Below are positions 12,338-25,711 of a stretch of DNA of 64,000 bases, one piece after another. The translations under genes and the position numbers were made by a program. The notes under the pieces are model-generated. The model made no database searches. It worked only from the letters and a program-made list of their open reading frames with translations, and had not been told where the DNA came from. How positions within the stretch are numbered: the first letter of the stretch is position 1; every line of letters starts with the position of its first letter. Origin of the DNA: Brachionus manjavacas (lineage: Eukaryota; Rotifera; Eurotatoria; Ploima; Brachionidae); the NCBI GenBank assembly GCA_019054805.1, contig JAHQIY010000015.1, positions 1,248,001 through 1,312,000 of the forward strand, in the 5' to 3' direction.

Positions 12338-13944
12338 TCAGCGACAAGCACATTCAGTAACCACCATGTCTGGCAAATATTTAACTACATAATCGACTGA
12401 ATTTAAGTCTTTATAAAATATGGGAAGTTTGGAGGTAGATGATGGGGTGCAGCATAGCTCTGGCGCTCGATTATTTACACTTAAATTAATCGTGTTCAAT
12501 ATACTCTGCAATGCTGCATAGTTTGAAAAAGATACTTCCTAAAAAATGAATATTAATTGACTAAAAATTAATTTTCTTAAGCTTTTACTTTATTGTACGG
12601 ATATTTACAGCTGCCATCACAATAATTTCCCTGGAATCTTTTCGGCTCAATGATCCAGCTTGAAAAACTCAAGTCCTGAAAATCTATTATCAACGGCTTG
12701 GTTTGACACTTGACAATCTCTTTTTTGGTCTCATTTAAATCATGGTTCCATCTTTCATCATCCCATGGCAGCAACAAATTTGTCCCATTTGCTTCATTGA
12801 ACACTTCCGGACTCCCCAAATCTCTTCTTCTTCTATAATGATCTTTGAAAATCAATTCAATGTTGTGTAAATTCAAATTTTGCTTGTTATCCGGCAAATA
12901 ATTAAACAAATTGGATTTATTTTTGCCATAACTATCAAACGACTTGGTCTCAATTAATTTAATGCTAGAGTCTTTACTGTGATAGACCTGGGTGGATTCA
13001 TGACGAACATAATTTTGCGGATTAGCTCTGTCTTCTAATAAATCAGTGGGAAGGCGATTTTTGAAAAAATTCCTCATCTCTTCATGGTTTTCACGGCTGT
13101 AAACGATCAAGTACGGAGCCAAGCGAGGGTGCACACTTCTGAACCGATCCGAGTCAATCATCAGCATCAAATCTTCAAGCTCAGATTGCTTGGACACCTC
13201 ATTGTCAAGAGTATAGTAAAAATTTTTATTAATAAAATTATTATTTATTTGTCCAAGTTTAAATCTATTAAATCTAGTTGCTAAAAAAGAACTGACAGAA
13301 TCAGCTAAATCAAATGCGTGCCAGTTGCTTCGTCGTCTTCTGTGTCTAAACCCGCTCAGATCAATTACACTGGAAACAGTTGAGTTCAATATTTGGGGCA
13401 TTACTGCATCCAGATTGGAATTGTTGCTCAAGTGATAGTGTAAATTGACCAGTGGTCTGTATCTTAATAATCTGCGGTTCAGGTAAAGCTCGGTGCTGAG
13501 AATTTTTTCCGAGTCGCCGAGCATGCTTAGATTAAAAATAAAACTAGCTCTATTGTTATTAATAATTCTAATCGAGGGAATAAATCTGATTGTGTTTGTT
13601 TCCGGATTTTTGTGAATAGTCTCTCCATTTTTTAGCACTTGGTACATTGCTCTCAATTGTTCTAAGCCACGAATTTTCTGGTCAATTTGAGCCGATCTAA
13701 ATATCGGATATTTGCGTGGCTTCTCGTCCATGGGCTGCTCGGTCAATCGCTCGAAATCATAGTTCGACAAGTCGAAAGTGTCGCTTTTTTCTGCGGGGTG
13801 CCCTATTTTGGACAGTTGGGCCAAAATTCTGGCCGAACCCAGGCTTTTCGGTAGCGAGTTTTTGGCCGAGTCTATATTTTTGATGCTAGATTGGTTGTGT
13901 GAGGCTGATACAAAATAAATGAAAAATAAAGACAGCAAAATCAT
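12338..13944 (-). CDS. TGF-beta superfamily ligand, BMP3/GDF10-like
   Basis: A secreted dimeric growth factor. Exon 1 (13944-12589) and exon 2 (12538-12338) join in phase 0 across a 50-bp intron, giving 518 residues. Residues 1-15 are a signal peptide (MILLSLFFIYFVSAS). A long prodomain follows with Asn-glycosylation sites and an internal basic run HRRRR at 201-205. The furin-type site RRRR at 371-374 would release a mature peptide of about 144 residues. Its cystine-knot signature is Cys413, the WIIEP...NYCDGSC block, ELCCTP, and a terminal VVTECACR, giving all seven cysteines including the one for dimerisation. The spacing, ending in CACR, resembles BMP3/GDF10 more than BMP2/4, but subfamily is uncertain. 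Confidence 0.9.
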
Positions 13945-16900
13945 TCTTTAAAAAATAATTGAATTAAATAATTTTTCTTTAAATTTTATTTCATAATAAA
14001 AAAAATAAAGTCTAAATGTAAAAAAGTTGTTTTTAGCATTAGTTTGGCGCTTGTTTTAAATTAACATGAGAAATTTCTAAAAAAATTGCTCTTTTAGTTT
14101 TTTTAGCCCAAATAAAATCGAAATTAATTAAGAAAATCTATCTACAGACAAATATGAAATTGATTGCTTTATGGACTAGAGTCTAAATGATAAACTGCAG
14201 ATGAGCTTTTTACTAATGGAAAAAAATCAACTCTTAACACTCAAGGTACTAGAAGAAAATTGTTTTTTTATTGTGGGCGCCTTAGCTTAGATGATAATTA
14301 AAAAATAAAAAAATAAGATTCATTGAGTTGAAAATTTTATTTGAATTAAAACTAATTTATCTAACTATTATGAATAGTTGAAGTAGTCGGTTGGGCCTAC
14401 TTTGATTGATTACAAAACTACTTAGCCAAAAGTGATTTCAACGAGCGGTTTTTTTCTTCTCGGCAAAATAAATTTGAAATAAAACATGATTAATTTTGAA
14501 ATTGACCATAAATTTTTCAACTTTGCTTGTTGTGAAAACTATTTCAACAAAACTAATTAATTTGAAATTTGGGCAAATCATTTAGCTATTTTCGGAGGCA
14601 GTTGTCAGTCAAAATTTCGACTCCTAATTGAGATAAGATAATGTTATGCTCATAATTCAAATGACACAAACACTCAAGTGTTTAACTTGACACATAAAAA
14701 ATTTATATCAAATTTAGGAACCTAATTACCCTAATATTATTAATGACTTTATTAATATAGTGTATGCCGTGGGAAATGTGTATTATGACTGTAAGCCAAA
14801 GCCGATTACTTAATTGCGCTTTCCTTATCCATTTAATTTTTTTTTTATTAATTAACTTAATAGTGTATCTTGTCTAGATGCGCTTAAAAATTAATCGTCT
14901 TTTTATTAAATATTTTTAATAGTTATAGAAAAAAATATTATTATAAAAATATAAATAACTCTATATATATGTCATTTAACTCTAAAGGCTTGAGGCTTTG
15001 ATAGAATATACGAAAAGATGAGAAAAAAATTCAAGAAATTTATTAAATTTAGATTGTTCGAGTTAAAATAATTTTTTTTTTTAACTTTAAAAAATCTATT
15101 TAAAATAAAATAATAAAATTTAGCATTTTTTTTTGTAAGATATAAAATTTTTTATTTAAAACAATAAAAAAAAAATTTTTTTGTCTTTTTCTCTAATCAT
15201 AATTTGTTATTTAATTTAAGTGCTTCATAAGATTTTAAAATTTTTAATAAATTGTTTTGATGACATAATTCGAAAACTTTTCCGTCCGAATAAATTTCAA
15301 GTTAATACTGAAATAATTGAAATATTTGAAATAATAAATTGAATACATTGGGTTCAATAATAAAAAATAGAGAATTAACAACCCAATTTATTATAACCAA
15401 CAAAATATGGAAAATAAATTTTTTTTTTTAAATAATATAATTTTTATAAATATTTTATATAAAGAACTGCTTCTTGAAATCCTTGGGAGTAAATTATTTG
15501 AATTAGAGGGATCCATGTGAAAAAAATTAAAGAGATAATCAGCCCCACAAATTATTCTAATTAATTAGAAAAAATGAATTCTTCACTTATTAAAAAATTT
15601 GAAATTTTCTAATATATTTTTAAATAAGATTATTTCTTGAAATACTTGAGAGAAATTAATTAAATACGAAGGGTTCCATATGAAAAAAAAATATAAATTA
15701 ATAAAATAACTTAAAGAACAATAAATATTATTTTAATGAAACTTTGTTATATTTTTTTTTCTATTTTTATAATTATTTTTCCTTTTTTCAATTCTATTTT
15801 TAATTTTCATTGCCTTCATAGCCTTTTTAGTGAAATAATCAAATAAGAATAAGAGAATTCTAATTAAAATGTTAAAAAAAAAAATTTTTAAAGAAATTTT
15901 TCAAAATTTATTTGATAAAAATTATTTCTTTAAAAAATTTTAAAAATGAATACTAAGAATTCCATGGGAAAAAGGCTCATCGAAACTCGATCAACTTGTT
16001 TATTCTAATTAAAATAAAAGAAAAATGAGGATAACTTGAAGATAAATAGTTTAATTAAAATTTTAATAAGGATATTTATCTATCGAGTTTAATCTCGTTC
16101 GAATATTGGAAGGTTTAGAAACCAGAAGGTTTTAGTTTGTTTATGTTTTATGGCTTAATCTCGTTCTTAAATTTCAAGATCCTTAAATGACTACTTGTCA
16201 TTAAAATTAACCTTATTAAATTTTATTGCTCTATCGATAATGAACAAGAAGTTCTACATGTCTTTGCTTATCTTGTACGTGATAAATCTAAATTTTATGA
16301 ATGCTAGTCAGGCTATTTTTTTTCAAAAAAAAATGCTTCATTTGACCAAATATTTAAATAGCAATTGATTTTATGAATTTAAATTTTAGGTATTCATCGA
16401 TTATTTATTGACGTGATTTACGATGCTTTTTAAAATTGCTTAGCTCGAGATTTAGCATCGATTTTTTGCTTAATGCCAGGTCTAATTTAAAACAAGATTT
16501 TATCTAAAATAAGATTGCGCAACTGCATCCTTTGTTGCTGGCTTAGCAAATATTGGCATCGGACTACTGTGCCGCGGATTCAAGCAAAATTTACAACAAA
16601 AAATCTTTCTTGGCCATGTTTAACTAAATTTGTTCTAGCTCAAAGCCTTACTAGTCTAAGCAAAGCCTACTAAACGTGTTTTTCTAATCTAAACTTTTTG
16701 AGCCCAAAAAAGGCTTCAATCTAAATTAAACTTTAAGTGATTTTTAACAATTTTAGGAAAATCTTAACTGATTGAATTTGATATTAGGCATCAAAATTGG
16801 TTAATATTTTGAAAGATCAATTGTCTCTAAAACGATCTCTCAGCCATAAATGCTAATAGATAAATCAGATTTTGGAAATCAATTTGGAAAATAATCTATT

Positions 16901-19900
16901 TTTCTTTTTTTCTAATTAAATTCTCTTATTGAAATAAAACAAAATAATAAAAATTCTTGATTTCTAATTTAACCGTCTATGCTCGACCAGACATTAGAAA
17001 TTTTGACTAATTTTTTTGTTGAAGAAATGTGTTTTTATTTTAAAATAAACAAAATTGAAAAAAAATTACTTAAGTAATTTTTAATTTGGTCATTTTTAGC
17101 CAAATATTGAGAAATAGGTCTATTATTTAACTTGATACATTTGTTTGCTAAATTTGATTTTAATTTAGCTAACTACTTCTTTTAAGAAAAAAAACTATTA
17201 AATGGCGAAGAAGTCCGCCATCTAAATTACTGAAAATAAACGCATCAAAATTCCTCTGTTAAATTTATCTTTGATTTATTGAATTTTATCTTAGTAATTA
17301 AGATTACATTGAGGTTAAGCGAGCATTGTCTACAAGTTTTAATTCTAAATGACATTTAATCTTTAAGTGGAATATATGGCGAAAATATTGAATACAAGAT
17401 AAAACCTATGTAATTAAAAACTTGGAAAATCTCGATTGACTTTTTTAATTGTAAACAAACACAAAATGATTTTATTGCTTTTTTAAATAATTTTAAAATT
17501 TTGCCTCTCACGTTTCACCATTCATTTATTGACATTAAGTACATTTAAAATACTCCGCTAAATTTGAGAATAGCTCAAATAAACTTAATGTTTAAAATTC
17601 ACTTTGTTAATTCTTGTTTGACATCATACTCGAAGAGTCTTAGCTTAATTAGTATGCAAACATGGATTGTCTCGGCAGATCCATGTTTGTCCAGACCCAG
17701 ATTTAAATTTATCACTGAATCTGCGGATAATCAAATTCTTAAGAAAATTTACTTTACAAATCTAATTTTGATTTTATTTTTTTTCGAATTAACTGTATCC
17801 GATCAATTTTTAAAAATTAACTAAAAAATTAATAAAAAAAAATAAAAAAAACCCAAGTAATAATTTTTGAATACTAAAATAAAGTCTAAATTTGTCTTAT
17901 TTATTTTATTAAAGTTTTAATAGAAATCACGGAATTAACTTTAGTCCTTTGCTTCAACCACTTGCTTGAAAGAACCGAATGTAGATCAGTAGATCTTAAT
18001 TTAAAATTAAATTTAAAATTAAATTTAAAATTAGTGCTAAATTAGATTTATATCAAAAAAAATTAAAAATAATCGAAACAATGATGATATTAATTCTTTG
18101 AAATTTTATTTTATTCTAGTGTTTTGCTAAGAACAATTAAAATTTTATCATTTGAAATTGTTCCATTAATTTACATTTTTTTGAATAATAATTTGTATAT
18201 TAATTCTTGAATTTTTTCAAGTTAGGAAAAATGAAATTTTAGTGATGGATTGCTTTCTGTCCAAAAATTCAGCAATTCTTTTTTTTTGTATTTAAGCAAA
18301 TGCTCCATGTAATTTTTTACTGAATCTTTATTTGAATGCCACAAACATTATATAACAATTTTTTTCTTTTTTTCAAACAAACAAGCGAGGAAAAAAAATT
18401 CAACAAACAATGATTGAAACTGATTTATTTTAATTTACCATGGACAAATTTTTGCCTAAAATAAAAACATTTGAATATAAATTGATTAGTTTGAAATAAA
18501 ATAAAAACTCCTCAAAATTTAAATTTATATAAATTCTAAAAAATTTATTTCAAAATTTTGAAATTAAATAAAAATGAAATTTTTCGCTACAAAAAAAATC
18601 ATTAAAAATTATTTGAAGTCTGTTTTTTTCCGAAGCTTAACAACCCTATAATAAACACCAGAAATATTCTGAACTGTGTATCAACTTGGAAATTCTAAAC
18701 CCCTTTTATATCGGGCAAAAAACATAAACTTATTTGTTTCGATAACTCGGCTATCTTAAATTATAACTCTAAGAGTCTTAGAAAAAAAGCAATTGTTTAA
18801 GTGTAGACTGAAATAGTAAAAATTTATGTAATTTGGCCTAAATTAACATTTAAATAAGGAAATTAAATCTAAAAGATTAGTTAATAATACACGACTACTA
18901 AATCGTTTGACGATTAAATTGTTTTCGGCTAAAGCTCAGTCCGAAGACAACTATGTCATTTAAATTTAATTTCGATTGACATTTTTTAAGGAATTTCAAA
19001 ATTAATAAAGATAAAGATAATTAATTCAAAATAACAAAAAAAGAAACAGCAAATTTTTGGCCCATTGAGTTTAAATGAAGCAAATGAATTTATCAAAATA
19101 ATTAAGCTATAGTCTAGTTAATAGAAAAATATCAATTGTTGATGTACACCTGAGCGTTCTCCTTTAAAAGCAGAAAATTAAATTGATAGCTTATTCAAAT
19201 CAATGTATTCTGGCTAAAATAATTTCCCTAAAAAGTAAATATTTAATTATAGTTGATGAATGCAATTAGGCTATTCGAAGGAAACATTGGTCTTAAAATT
19301 CGCTTGAGAATAATTGATGCTTTGGCTCTTATCTGATTGAAAATATTTTAAAATTTTGTGAACAAAAAACAATGTGAAACAAAACATTTAATTAAATTTT
19401 GAGTGAGTAACGTGGCATGAACAGCACTAAATTAAAATTAAAATGTCAATGGAAAAGTTCTATACTTAGTTCCGTTTATTTTTCTTAAGTCTCAATAGGT
19501 GATTAGATTTAGAGAAAAATAAAGTTCATGCTTGATTGAATTTCAAGAATTCAAAAGATTTTTTGTTTTTTAATCTCATTCACTTAAGCGTTAGTATAAA
19601 TTTTGATCAGAATTGTTTTTCCCTTGCCTTCTTTTGGAAAAAATGTGATCAAAAAAAACTTTATTTTTTTAATAAACAAAAAACTCAAATAAATAGTGAT
19701 ACTTAAGGGAAATTAATTGTTTTTAGTCATCATGATTTTAAGGCTAAATTTTTCTATCGTGCCAAATCGATCTTTTTAAAAAATTTTCTCTACACAAAAA
19801 TTAAAATATTTTTCAATAAAAATTTCTCGAAGCAATAATTTTTTTAATAAATTTAAAATTCTTATTCAAAACTATTCAAAACAATCAACACATCGAGTTC

Positions 19901-20108
19901 GAATAAGTTTCAGTCTGTAACCAAATCAAGAGCTTTTTCTTGTTGTTTTTTTTAAATATAAAAAGAATCACTAGAAATTTTAATATTAATTCAAGTGTTT
20001 GAGTTTGTTATTTTTTCGCACAAAAAAATATATTTACTATTCTAGTGAGACATTAATAGAATTTAAAAAAATTGATTTATAATTTAATTTTTTATTTAGA
20101 GAAAAGGT
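13945..20108. other. Long non-coding region with weak repeats
   Basis: About 6 kb with no convincing gene. It contains diverged copies of a short unit near 15465-15525, 15630-15690 and 15925-15975. A perfect 11-bp hairpin lies at 17657-17689 and a simple AAATTAAATTT repeat at about 18000-18035. An open stretch at 17564-17824 has A/T-driven composition, no domain and no splice context, and is not called. Part of this region may be regulatory DNA for the BMP-like gene, whose 5' end faces it. Confidence 0.5.
17657..17689. repeat. Perfect 11-bp hairpin
   Basis: CAAACATGGAT and ATCCATGTTTG are exact inverted copies around an 11-nt loop. It sits alone in non-coding DNA; there is no T-run or neighbouring gene to suggest a terminator. 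Confidence 0.6.
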
Positions 20109-21687
20109 CTAATTTTCCATTTCTTCAGCTTCGTCATCATCACCTATATCTTCGTATTCATCATCATCATCTTCAAGGTCTTCGTCACTAGTAACATCTG
20201 GCTGATCGATTTCAGCCAAACATCTTTCACATTGGCAATGGAATAAATAATTTTCTCTATTTAATTAAATTAAACTATATTTTATTTTCTGCTTTTGAAA
20301 AATACCTCAATAATTTTTGCCTAGTGTGACGACTGCTATTGAGCTCACATTCATCTAAATAGGAAATTAGAACTTCTTGTCCCTGTTGAATGTCCTGTAA
20401 AGCCACTATGCTCAACTCGAAATTGTTATTTCGGAAAGAAATTTCTGCATTGGGCCTGCAACTATGATTGATCATACTTTGATATTCGTAAATACCAGAA
20501 CCTTCTGAATTAAGAAAATTTCCGGCAGCTAAAAAAATTAATTTAAATTCTTAAAACTTTCATTTTAAATCCTGAACATACTTTTTTCCAATTTACCATA
20601 CAATTTATCAATAAATCTATCCAGTTTTTTCTTTTCGATTTTTGATAGAGTATTTAGTTTAGATACATTATCTACATAGACACTGAACGGACTAGTCCCT
20701 ATACCTTGCGAATTACGACCGAATAATGCAAACAATTGACAAAAGCCATCTTTGGATAACCATGGCTCACACTCGGGAACATAAAAATTGTTTTTAAAAA
20801 TTTCCAATGTCATTTCCCTCAAGCTTTCGAGCTCATTCTAAACCAAAATTTACAATTAAACTAAAGAAATAAATTTTTAAATCAATTTATTTACAAAAAA
20901 TTTTTCTTTCAATAGCTTATGTGGAATTTTATCTTTTTCGTTTACAAGCCCACACTCAAAATTTGACAATTTTTTCATCAATTCTTCATTTTGAGGAATC
21001 TTTCAGAATATAGTTTAATCTAATTTAACATAAATTTAAGAGAAAAAAATTTTACCTGCTTCATCATGGCTAGCAACTTTATTATAAGATAAATAGTTGT
21101 TGTTTCTGGTGGAAAATGCATCTGTTTCCACACATCGATTAAAATATTTATCGGATGATTGGGATTTTGACGATTATCTCCTTGACAGAGAGTTTGATGG
21201 TACAAATGGTATGCTTGAAATCTACAGTCTTCACTACAATAATCAATTCCACAGTTTACACAAACACAATGCAATGATCGGTTTGTAGCGCAGGACTGCT
21301 TTAAATATGGAAGATTTATGGTGGAATCTTCAGCCAAGCGCCTGATGTTCTCTTGTGCAGATTCTAATGGACGCATACAAAATTCGCATGCCTTTTTGAG
21401 TTTAGGTTTAAATTAAATTATGACAATATTTTAGTTTTTTACTTTGTACTTATAGAGCTCGTTCCATGGAAATTGTGCACTGACAATAGGTCTCTCGTTG
21501 AACAGAACTTGGCCTTTGGTAAAAAGTTTTTTTGCGATCAAAGATCGATTCTGTTTAAATTAAATTTTTGAATAATCCGCAGTTTAGTTCATAACATTTT
21601 AATTACTTTATTATCATCTACAACTTTGATTTCGAAGTTATCAAAAAAAGTGTTATTAACATTAAAATTGGCGTTTATGTCTAACAT
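20109..21687 (-). CDS. SMYD5: SMYD5 protein-lysine methyltransferase (SET/MYND)
   Basis: Vertebrate SMYD5 is a SET-domain methyltransferase linked to ribosomal protein and histone lysines. Seven exons join in phase: 21687-21607, 21550-21443, 21391-21056, 20999-20895, 20837-20582, 20528-20306, 20256-20109, giving 418 residues, the length I recall for human SMYD5. Exon 3 carries the MYND-like Cys/His cluster (CEFC, CVNCG, YCSEDC). Exon 6 carries the SET signature [10 protein letters not shown] and ISYLDECE. Exon 7 carries the post-SET Cys motif [14 protein letters not shown] followed by a C-terminal acidic Asp/Glu tract, a SMYD5 trait that other SMYDs lack. The end of exon 6 must use the GTATTT donor at 20305, because reading on loses the post-SET cysteines. 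Confidence 0.95.
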
Positions 21688-22245
21688 TTTCAGCAACTAC
21701 TTGAGAATCTTATTATTTAAAAAAAATTTTGCACGCGCTTATCCAAATTATAATTTTTTTCAATTTTTTTTTAATAAACATGTTCAAAATTTATAATTTT
21801 ATACCTAAAAACTAGGTTAACTTTTATTCCTTAGAAATGTATAATAATACTTTTTTATTAATATTTTTAATTTAAATAATTATTTAATTGATTTTTAAAC
21901 CTAGTATATTAAAAAGCATTAAATAAATGAGGATCGCGATAATACAAATTTAATTTTTGGATTATTTTTTTGTAAAAATGGTCACTTTTTGGTCAAAAAT
22001 TATGGACTTAAAAGTCAAAAATTAAAAAAGTGAGCTAATCAATTTATTCAGTTTTTTGACTTGTTTCTGATTTTGTAAAAAAAATTGGGGATAGGGGGTA
22101 AACCAAAGATTATTATTTTTATTATTAAATTGTTTGTGACAACAGCACATTCCCTCGATTGGTTTAACTCACTATGATATTTCGGAATTCCGTATTTTTT
22201 ACCTAATATTTTATTTACTGATTTAAATTCACGATGATCTTTTAC

Positions 22246-22865
22246 CTAATTATAATAGCCTAATTCAAAATCAATTTTTCTTAAATCTTTACATTTACCA
22301 TTCTCAAAAAAAAGATCAATGGACTCTTCAACGTTGGAATCGTTTATCCCAACTAACTTTTCATTCCACCAGGTTTTAACCTAAAATCGTTTTTATTAAT
22401 AAAAATAATAATTTTTTTAAACCTGAAATTATCTTATTTTACATTTAGTGATGAATGATTTGTAGCGTGATCAACTAAATTTTAGATACAAGGCGAACAG
22501 AAGTAAAAAAAGGCTTTTTAAACTCTAACATTTGAACCAAACAAATTTATCAAAATTTTATCCTTATCATGAAAGCCTTCTATCCCAGGAATAATAGACC
22601 CATTACATGACTTATTTTCAGATGTAATCCCATTAATTTCAAGTAATGAAGGACACTTTTTGATGGCATTTTTCCATTCACTGTGTGTTAATTCAAAAAA
22701 TGGCGAACTAGGATGAGAAACCAAAGAACTTGGACACATTAAGCGGGTCCAACTGGTCCAAGAAGATAACAAAGATTTAAAATTTGATGACCCTTTTTCT
22801 ACTGAAGAATATTCTTCAGATGACGATTTTGTAAATAAAGATAAAATTTCAAATTTTTTTTTCAT
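22246..22865 (-). CDS. Unrecognised two-exon protein
   Basis: Exon 1 (22865-22530) and exon 2 (22380-22246) join in phase 0 through donor GTTAGA and acceptor TTTTAG, giving 156 residues. The N-terminus is Lys/Ser-rich with SSSEEYSSVEKGSS. A Trp/Ser-rich centre follows (SSWTSWTRLMCPSS, FFELTHSEWKNAIKKCPSLL). The C-terminus, WWNEKLVGINDSNVEESIDL, crosses the splice. G+C is higher than in the flanks and the composition is protein-like. There is no signal peptide or membrane segment. I do not recognise the family; it could also be the tail of a longer gene, but no further exon was found upstream. Confidence 0.55.
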
Positions 22866-23309
22866 GGAATCAACCTTTGATTAATCTGGCTCAAATGGGC
22901 AGTTTAATGTATTTTTTTGTAGAAAATTCATTGATGGAAAAAAGTTATTTCTTAAAAATCAACATGTTTGTGAGAGTTATGCCTTCCGCAATTTAAGAAA
23001 ACTAAATGGGCATAAAAGTTTATTCAACACTAAATTTCAAGTAAAAAACTTTCTTACTTTGTTTGTATGCATTTTTCGTTATTCTTTTCTGAAAACAACC
23101 TTCTTATTCGAATTCGGTTTTTTTCTATTCTCTTCCTCAAGGTTCTTTTTGCCGCTAAACATTATTTGTCTTTATTTAGCTTTGCTCAAAGAATTCAAAT
23201 TGAGACAAAACTTTTTTCTAGCTTTATTTCGTGCCGCATATTTCCATTTGATTTTATTTTCTAAAAATCTTTGAATAGTTTTAAATATGCATTTTTTTTC
23301 AATAATGAT

Positions 23310-23680
23310 TAAATTAAAAAAAAGTATTTAAATTTTTTTTTTAAAGCTTTCATTGTAGACTCCATGTTTGTCAACATCATCGCGAATTTCTTTTTTCTTG
23401 TAGAATCAATCAGCTTAGACACTCTTCTTACAATTTCAATTATTTTGATATCTATTTCTAAATTAGGACTCGAGGTGCTTATTGTAAAATCCACATATTT
23501 GTTCTTTTCGTACTCTTAAGTCACCTTATCAATGAACTCTAATAGGTTTTTTGAACATAATCTGTATGGAAGAAAATCATGTTGTTTTAAAATAATTTTT
23601 ATTTTAAAATTTTTTATGAGTAATTTTAATTTTTGTTCAGAAATTTTTATTTTCTTGTCTATTTCTTTGAAGATTTAAAA
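23310..23680 (-). pseudogene. Coiled-coil-type reading frame broken by one stop codon
   Basis: On the minus strand one frame stays open for over 100 codons except for a single TAA at 23516-23518. Before the stop it reads a Lys/Ile-rich piece, then HDFLPYRLCSKNLLEFIDK. After it come EYEKNKYVDFTISTSSPNLE and a helical KIIEIVRRVSKLIDSTRKKK. The G+C-richer part spans the stop, so both halves look coding. No GT-AG pair removes the TAA while keeping frame. It may be a pseudogene, a sequence error or part of a decayed transposon. Family unknown. Confidence 0.4.
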
Positions 23681-23874
23681 AAAAATAAATTTCAAGGAAT
23701 ACGAATCTGTAGAATAGAAACGAATCTAAAAGTTGTTCTAGATTGAGAAAGCAAAAACATGAGTTCTAAATTTATATTTGATAAAACATAATAAAATTTA
23801 AATTTGCGGCAAGCTTAAATTACATAATTTTTAAAGTTGCTTTTGTCTTAAAAAAAAATCTTTTCAAATTAATT

Positions 23875-25486
23875 ATGTACATTAAAAATATGTTCAAAAG
23901 TCTCAAAGTTTTGGCAAACAAAGACCAAAACGTTCGAGCACTTGGACATTGCTATTCAGTATTGGATGCAAATTATGCTTCTGACTTAATCGCTCATACG
24001 ACAGGTTTTGACGGTCTAAATCACATTCTTAATCAAAAATTTAAATTACAAACCCAAGGAGAAAAAATATCTAAAAAAAATTTTAAATATCTCTTAAGAT
24101 CTAAAACATATGATCAAAATTTCTACCTAAAAATGTCCAATCCGACCGTAAACTATTTTGCCCATTCGTTTATAGACCGCTGCGCCGAGAAGCGCAAAGA
24201 CTCGAATTGGATCAACCAAAAACTCAAAGAAGACAGTACAGTTTTTGTCCTATTCCACATAGATAAACCTTTTGTTTACGTAAACGACTCGGAAAAAATG
24301 TTTTCTTTGTGCAAGTTCAATTTTTCACAAATTGAACCTTTTATGGAAGCCAAATGTAGCTACGTTTTCCTAGGACTTGAATATATGAAAAACTCTGGCC
24401 AATTCCAGAAATTGTCACCTTATTCCTGTGCCGAATCCTATGACCGAAACAATTCCAAAGCTTGGTTTGTTATCGAAACAAGTGGATTCGATGCTGACAT
24501 CGAAAAAGTGTCCTCTTTGTTTCCGGAGCAAGGAAAATTTTTCGAAGGAAATTTTCTTCGCCTAATGGCCATTCAAGATTTACACGAATCAAGTATTATA
24601 GCCCAGGTAAACAGATAAAGATTGATTGAAAATTTAATAAACAATTTATTAAAAAAAAATTTTTTTAAATAGCTAAAATTTTAATTTTTTTATAAGGCAA
24701 GATCGATTCTATGCTGGATAGATAGGAATAAATTTTGTGCCTCATGTGGCACCAAGAGTCAGTTGGATGACGCGGGCTCAAAATTGACCTGTACTAATCC
24801 CGAGTGTAAGTCAAACAATAAAGCTTTGAACAAGCATGTACCGTCCAATATCCACTATCCAAGAGTGGACCCCGTAGCCATAATGTTGATTATAAACAAA
24901 GAACAAACTCACGTTCTGCTTGGTAGAAAACGCCAATTTCCCAAAAATATGTTCAGCTGCCTAGCAGGCTACATTGAGGCAGGTTAGTTAACTATTAATT
25001 TTTCTAAACTTTTTTTTTGTATCGAAGGTTTAATTTTTAATGAAATTTGATTAAATTAATTTTGTAAAATTTCTATTATAAAGCCATATAAATTTTAATT
25101 TTAACAAATTGAAAATCTCAAAATTTTGTTTTAATAAAATAAAAGATTCAAATTAAAATTCAAATTTATTTTTAGGGGAATCTATAGAAGAAGCGGTTCG
25201 TAGGGAGTCTTTCGAAGAGTCTGGCGTGTATACAGATCGCGTGGTGTACCATTCAAGTCAACCGTGGCCATTTCCGAGTACTCTAATGATCGGCTGTTTT
25301 GCGTATGCCACGTCTGAAAAGCTAAACATTGATCAGGATGAAATCCAAGAGGCCAGATGGTTCAGCTTGGACGAATTGGACAAGATTTTGGAAAACAAAC
25401 ATCCAGAAAGCATCACAATACCAACTGAGCGAACAATAGCTCATCAATTAATCAAACATTTTAGCAAGCATAGGCCAAAATTGTGA
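23875..25486 (+). CDS. NUDT12: NUDT12-type peroxisomal NADH pyrophosphatase
   Basis: NUDT12 hydrolyses NADH and NAD-capped RNA to nicotinamide mononucleotide products. Exons 23875-24606, 24697-24982 and 25176-25486 join in phase for 442 residues. The N-terminal part has the NUDIX-like lead domain, then a zinc ribbon (CASCG...CTNPEC), then HYPRVDP. The Nudix box GYIEAGESIEEAVRRESFEE has the G-x5-E-x7-RE-xx-EE pattern, and the NADH-specificity motif QPWPFPSTLMIGC follows it. The last three residues, PKL, fit the peroxisomal PTS1 pattern (human: PNL). The N-terminal ankyrin repeats of vertebrate NUDT12 are absent: the first 65 residues show no ankyrin motif. The start is the first ATG of the long frame; a downstream ATG six codons later is also possible. 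Confidence 0.93.
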
Positions 25487-25684
25487 CTAATATAAAATAG
25501 GCTGAATATTTTAACATTTTATGTGTTCGAAAATTTTAGGTGACTAATTAGACAAAATATTTATTTATTAACCTCGAAAAAAGCAAAAAATAAATTAATA
25601 AATTTTTTAATTTTTTTTTCTTTCACAATTTTTTTTATGCTCGGTATTGTTTTTAATCCAAATAGGTTCAATGCAAACAAATTG

Positions 25685-25711
25685 GAGAGAGCGAGAGAGA
25701 GAGAGAGAGAA
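25685..25711. repeat. (GA)n microsatellite
   Basis: An uninterrupted run of GA dinucleotides with one GC interruption, about 200 bp downstream of NUDT12. Confidence 0.8.

Noticed and set aside
20257..20275. A 19-nt intron at the end of SMYD5 exon 6
   Set aside because: It leaves a stop at the join. The donor at 20305 gives a 49-bp intron and restores the post-SET cysteines.
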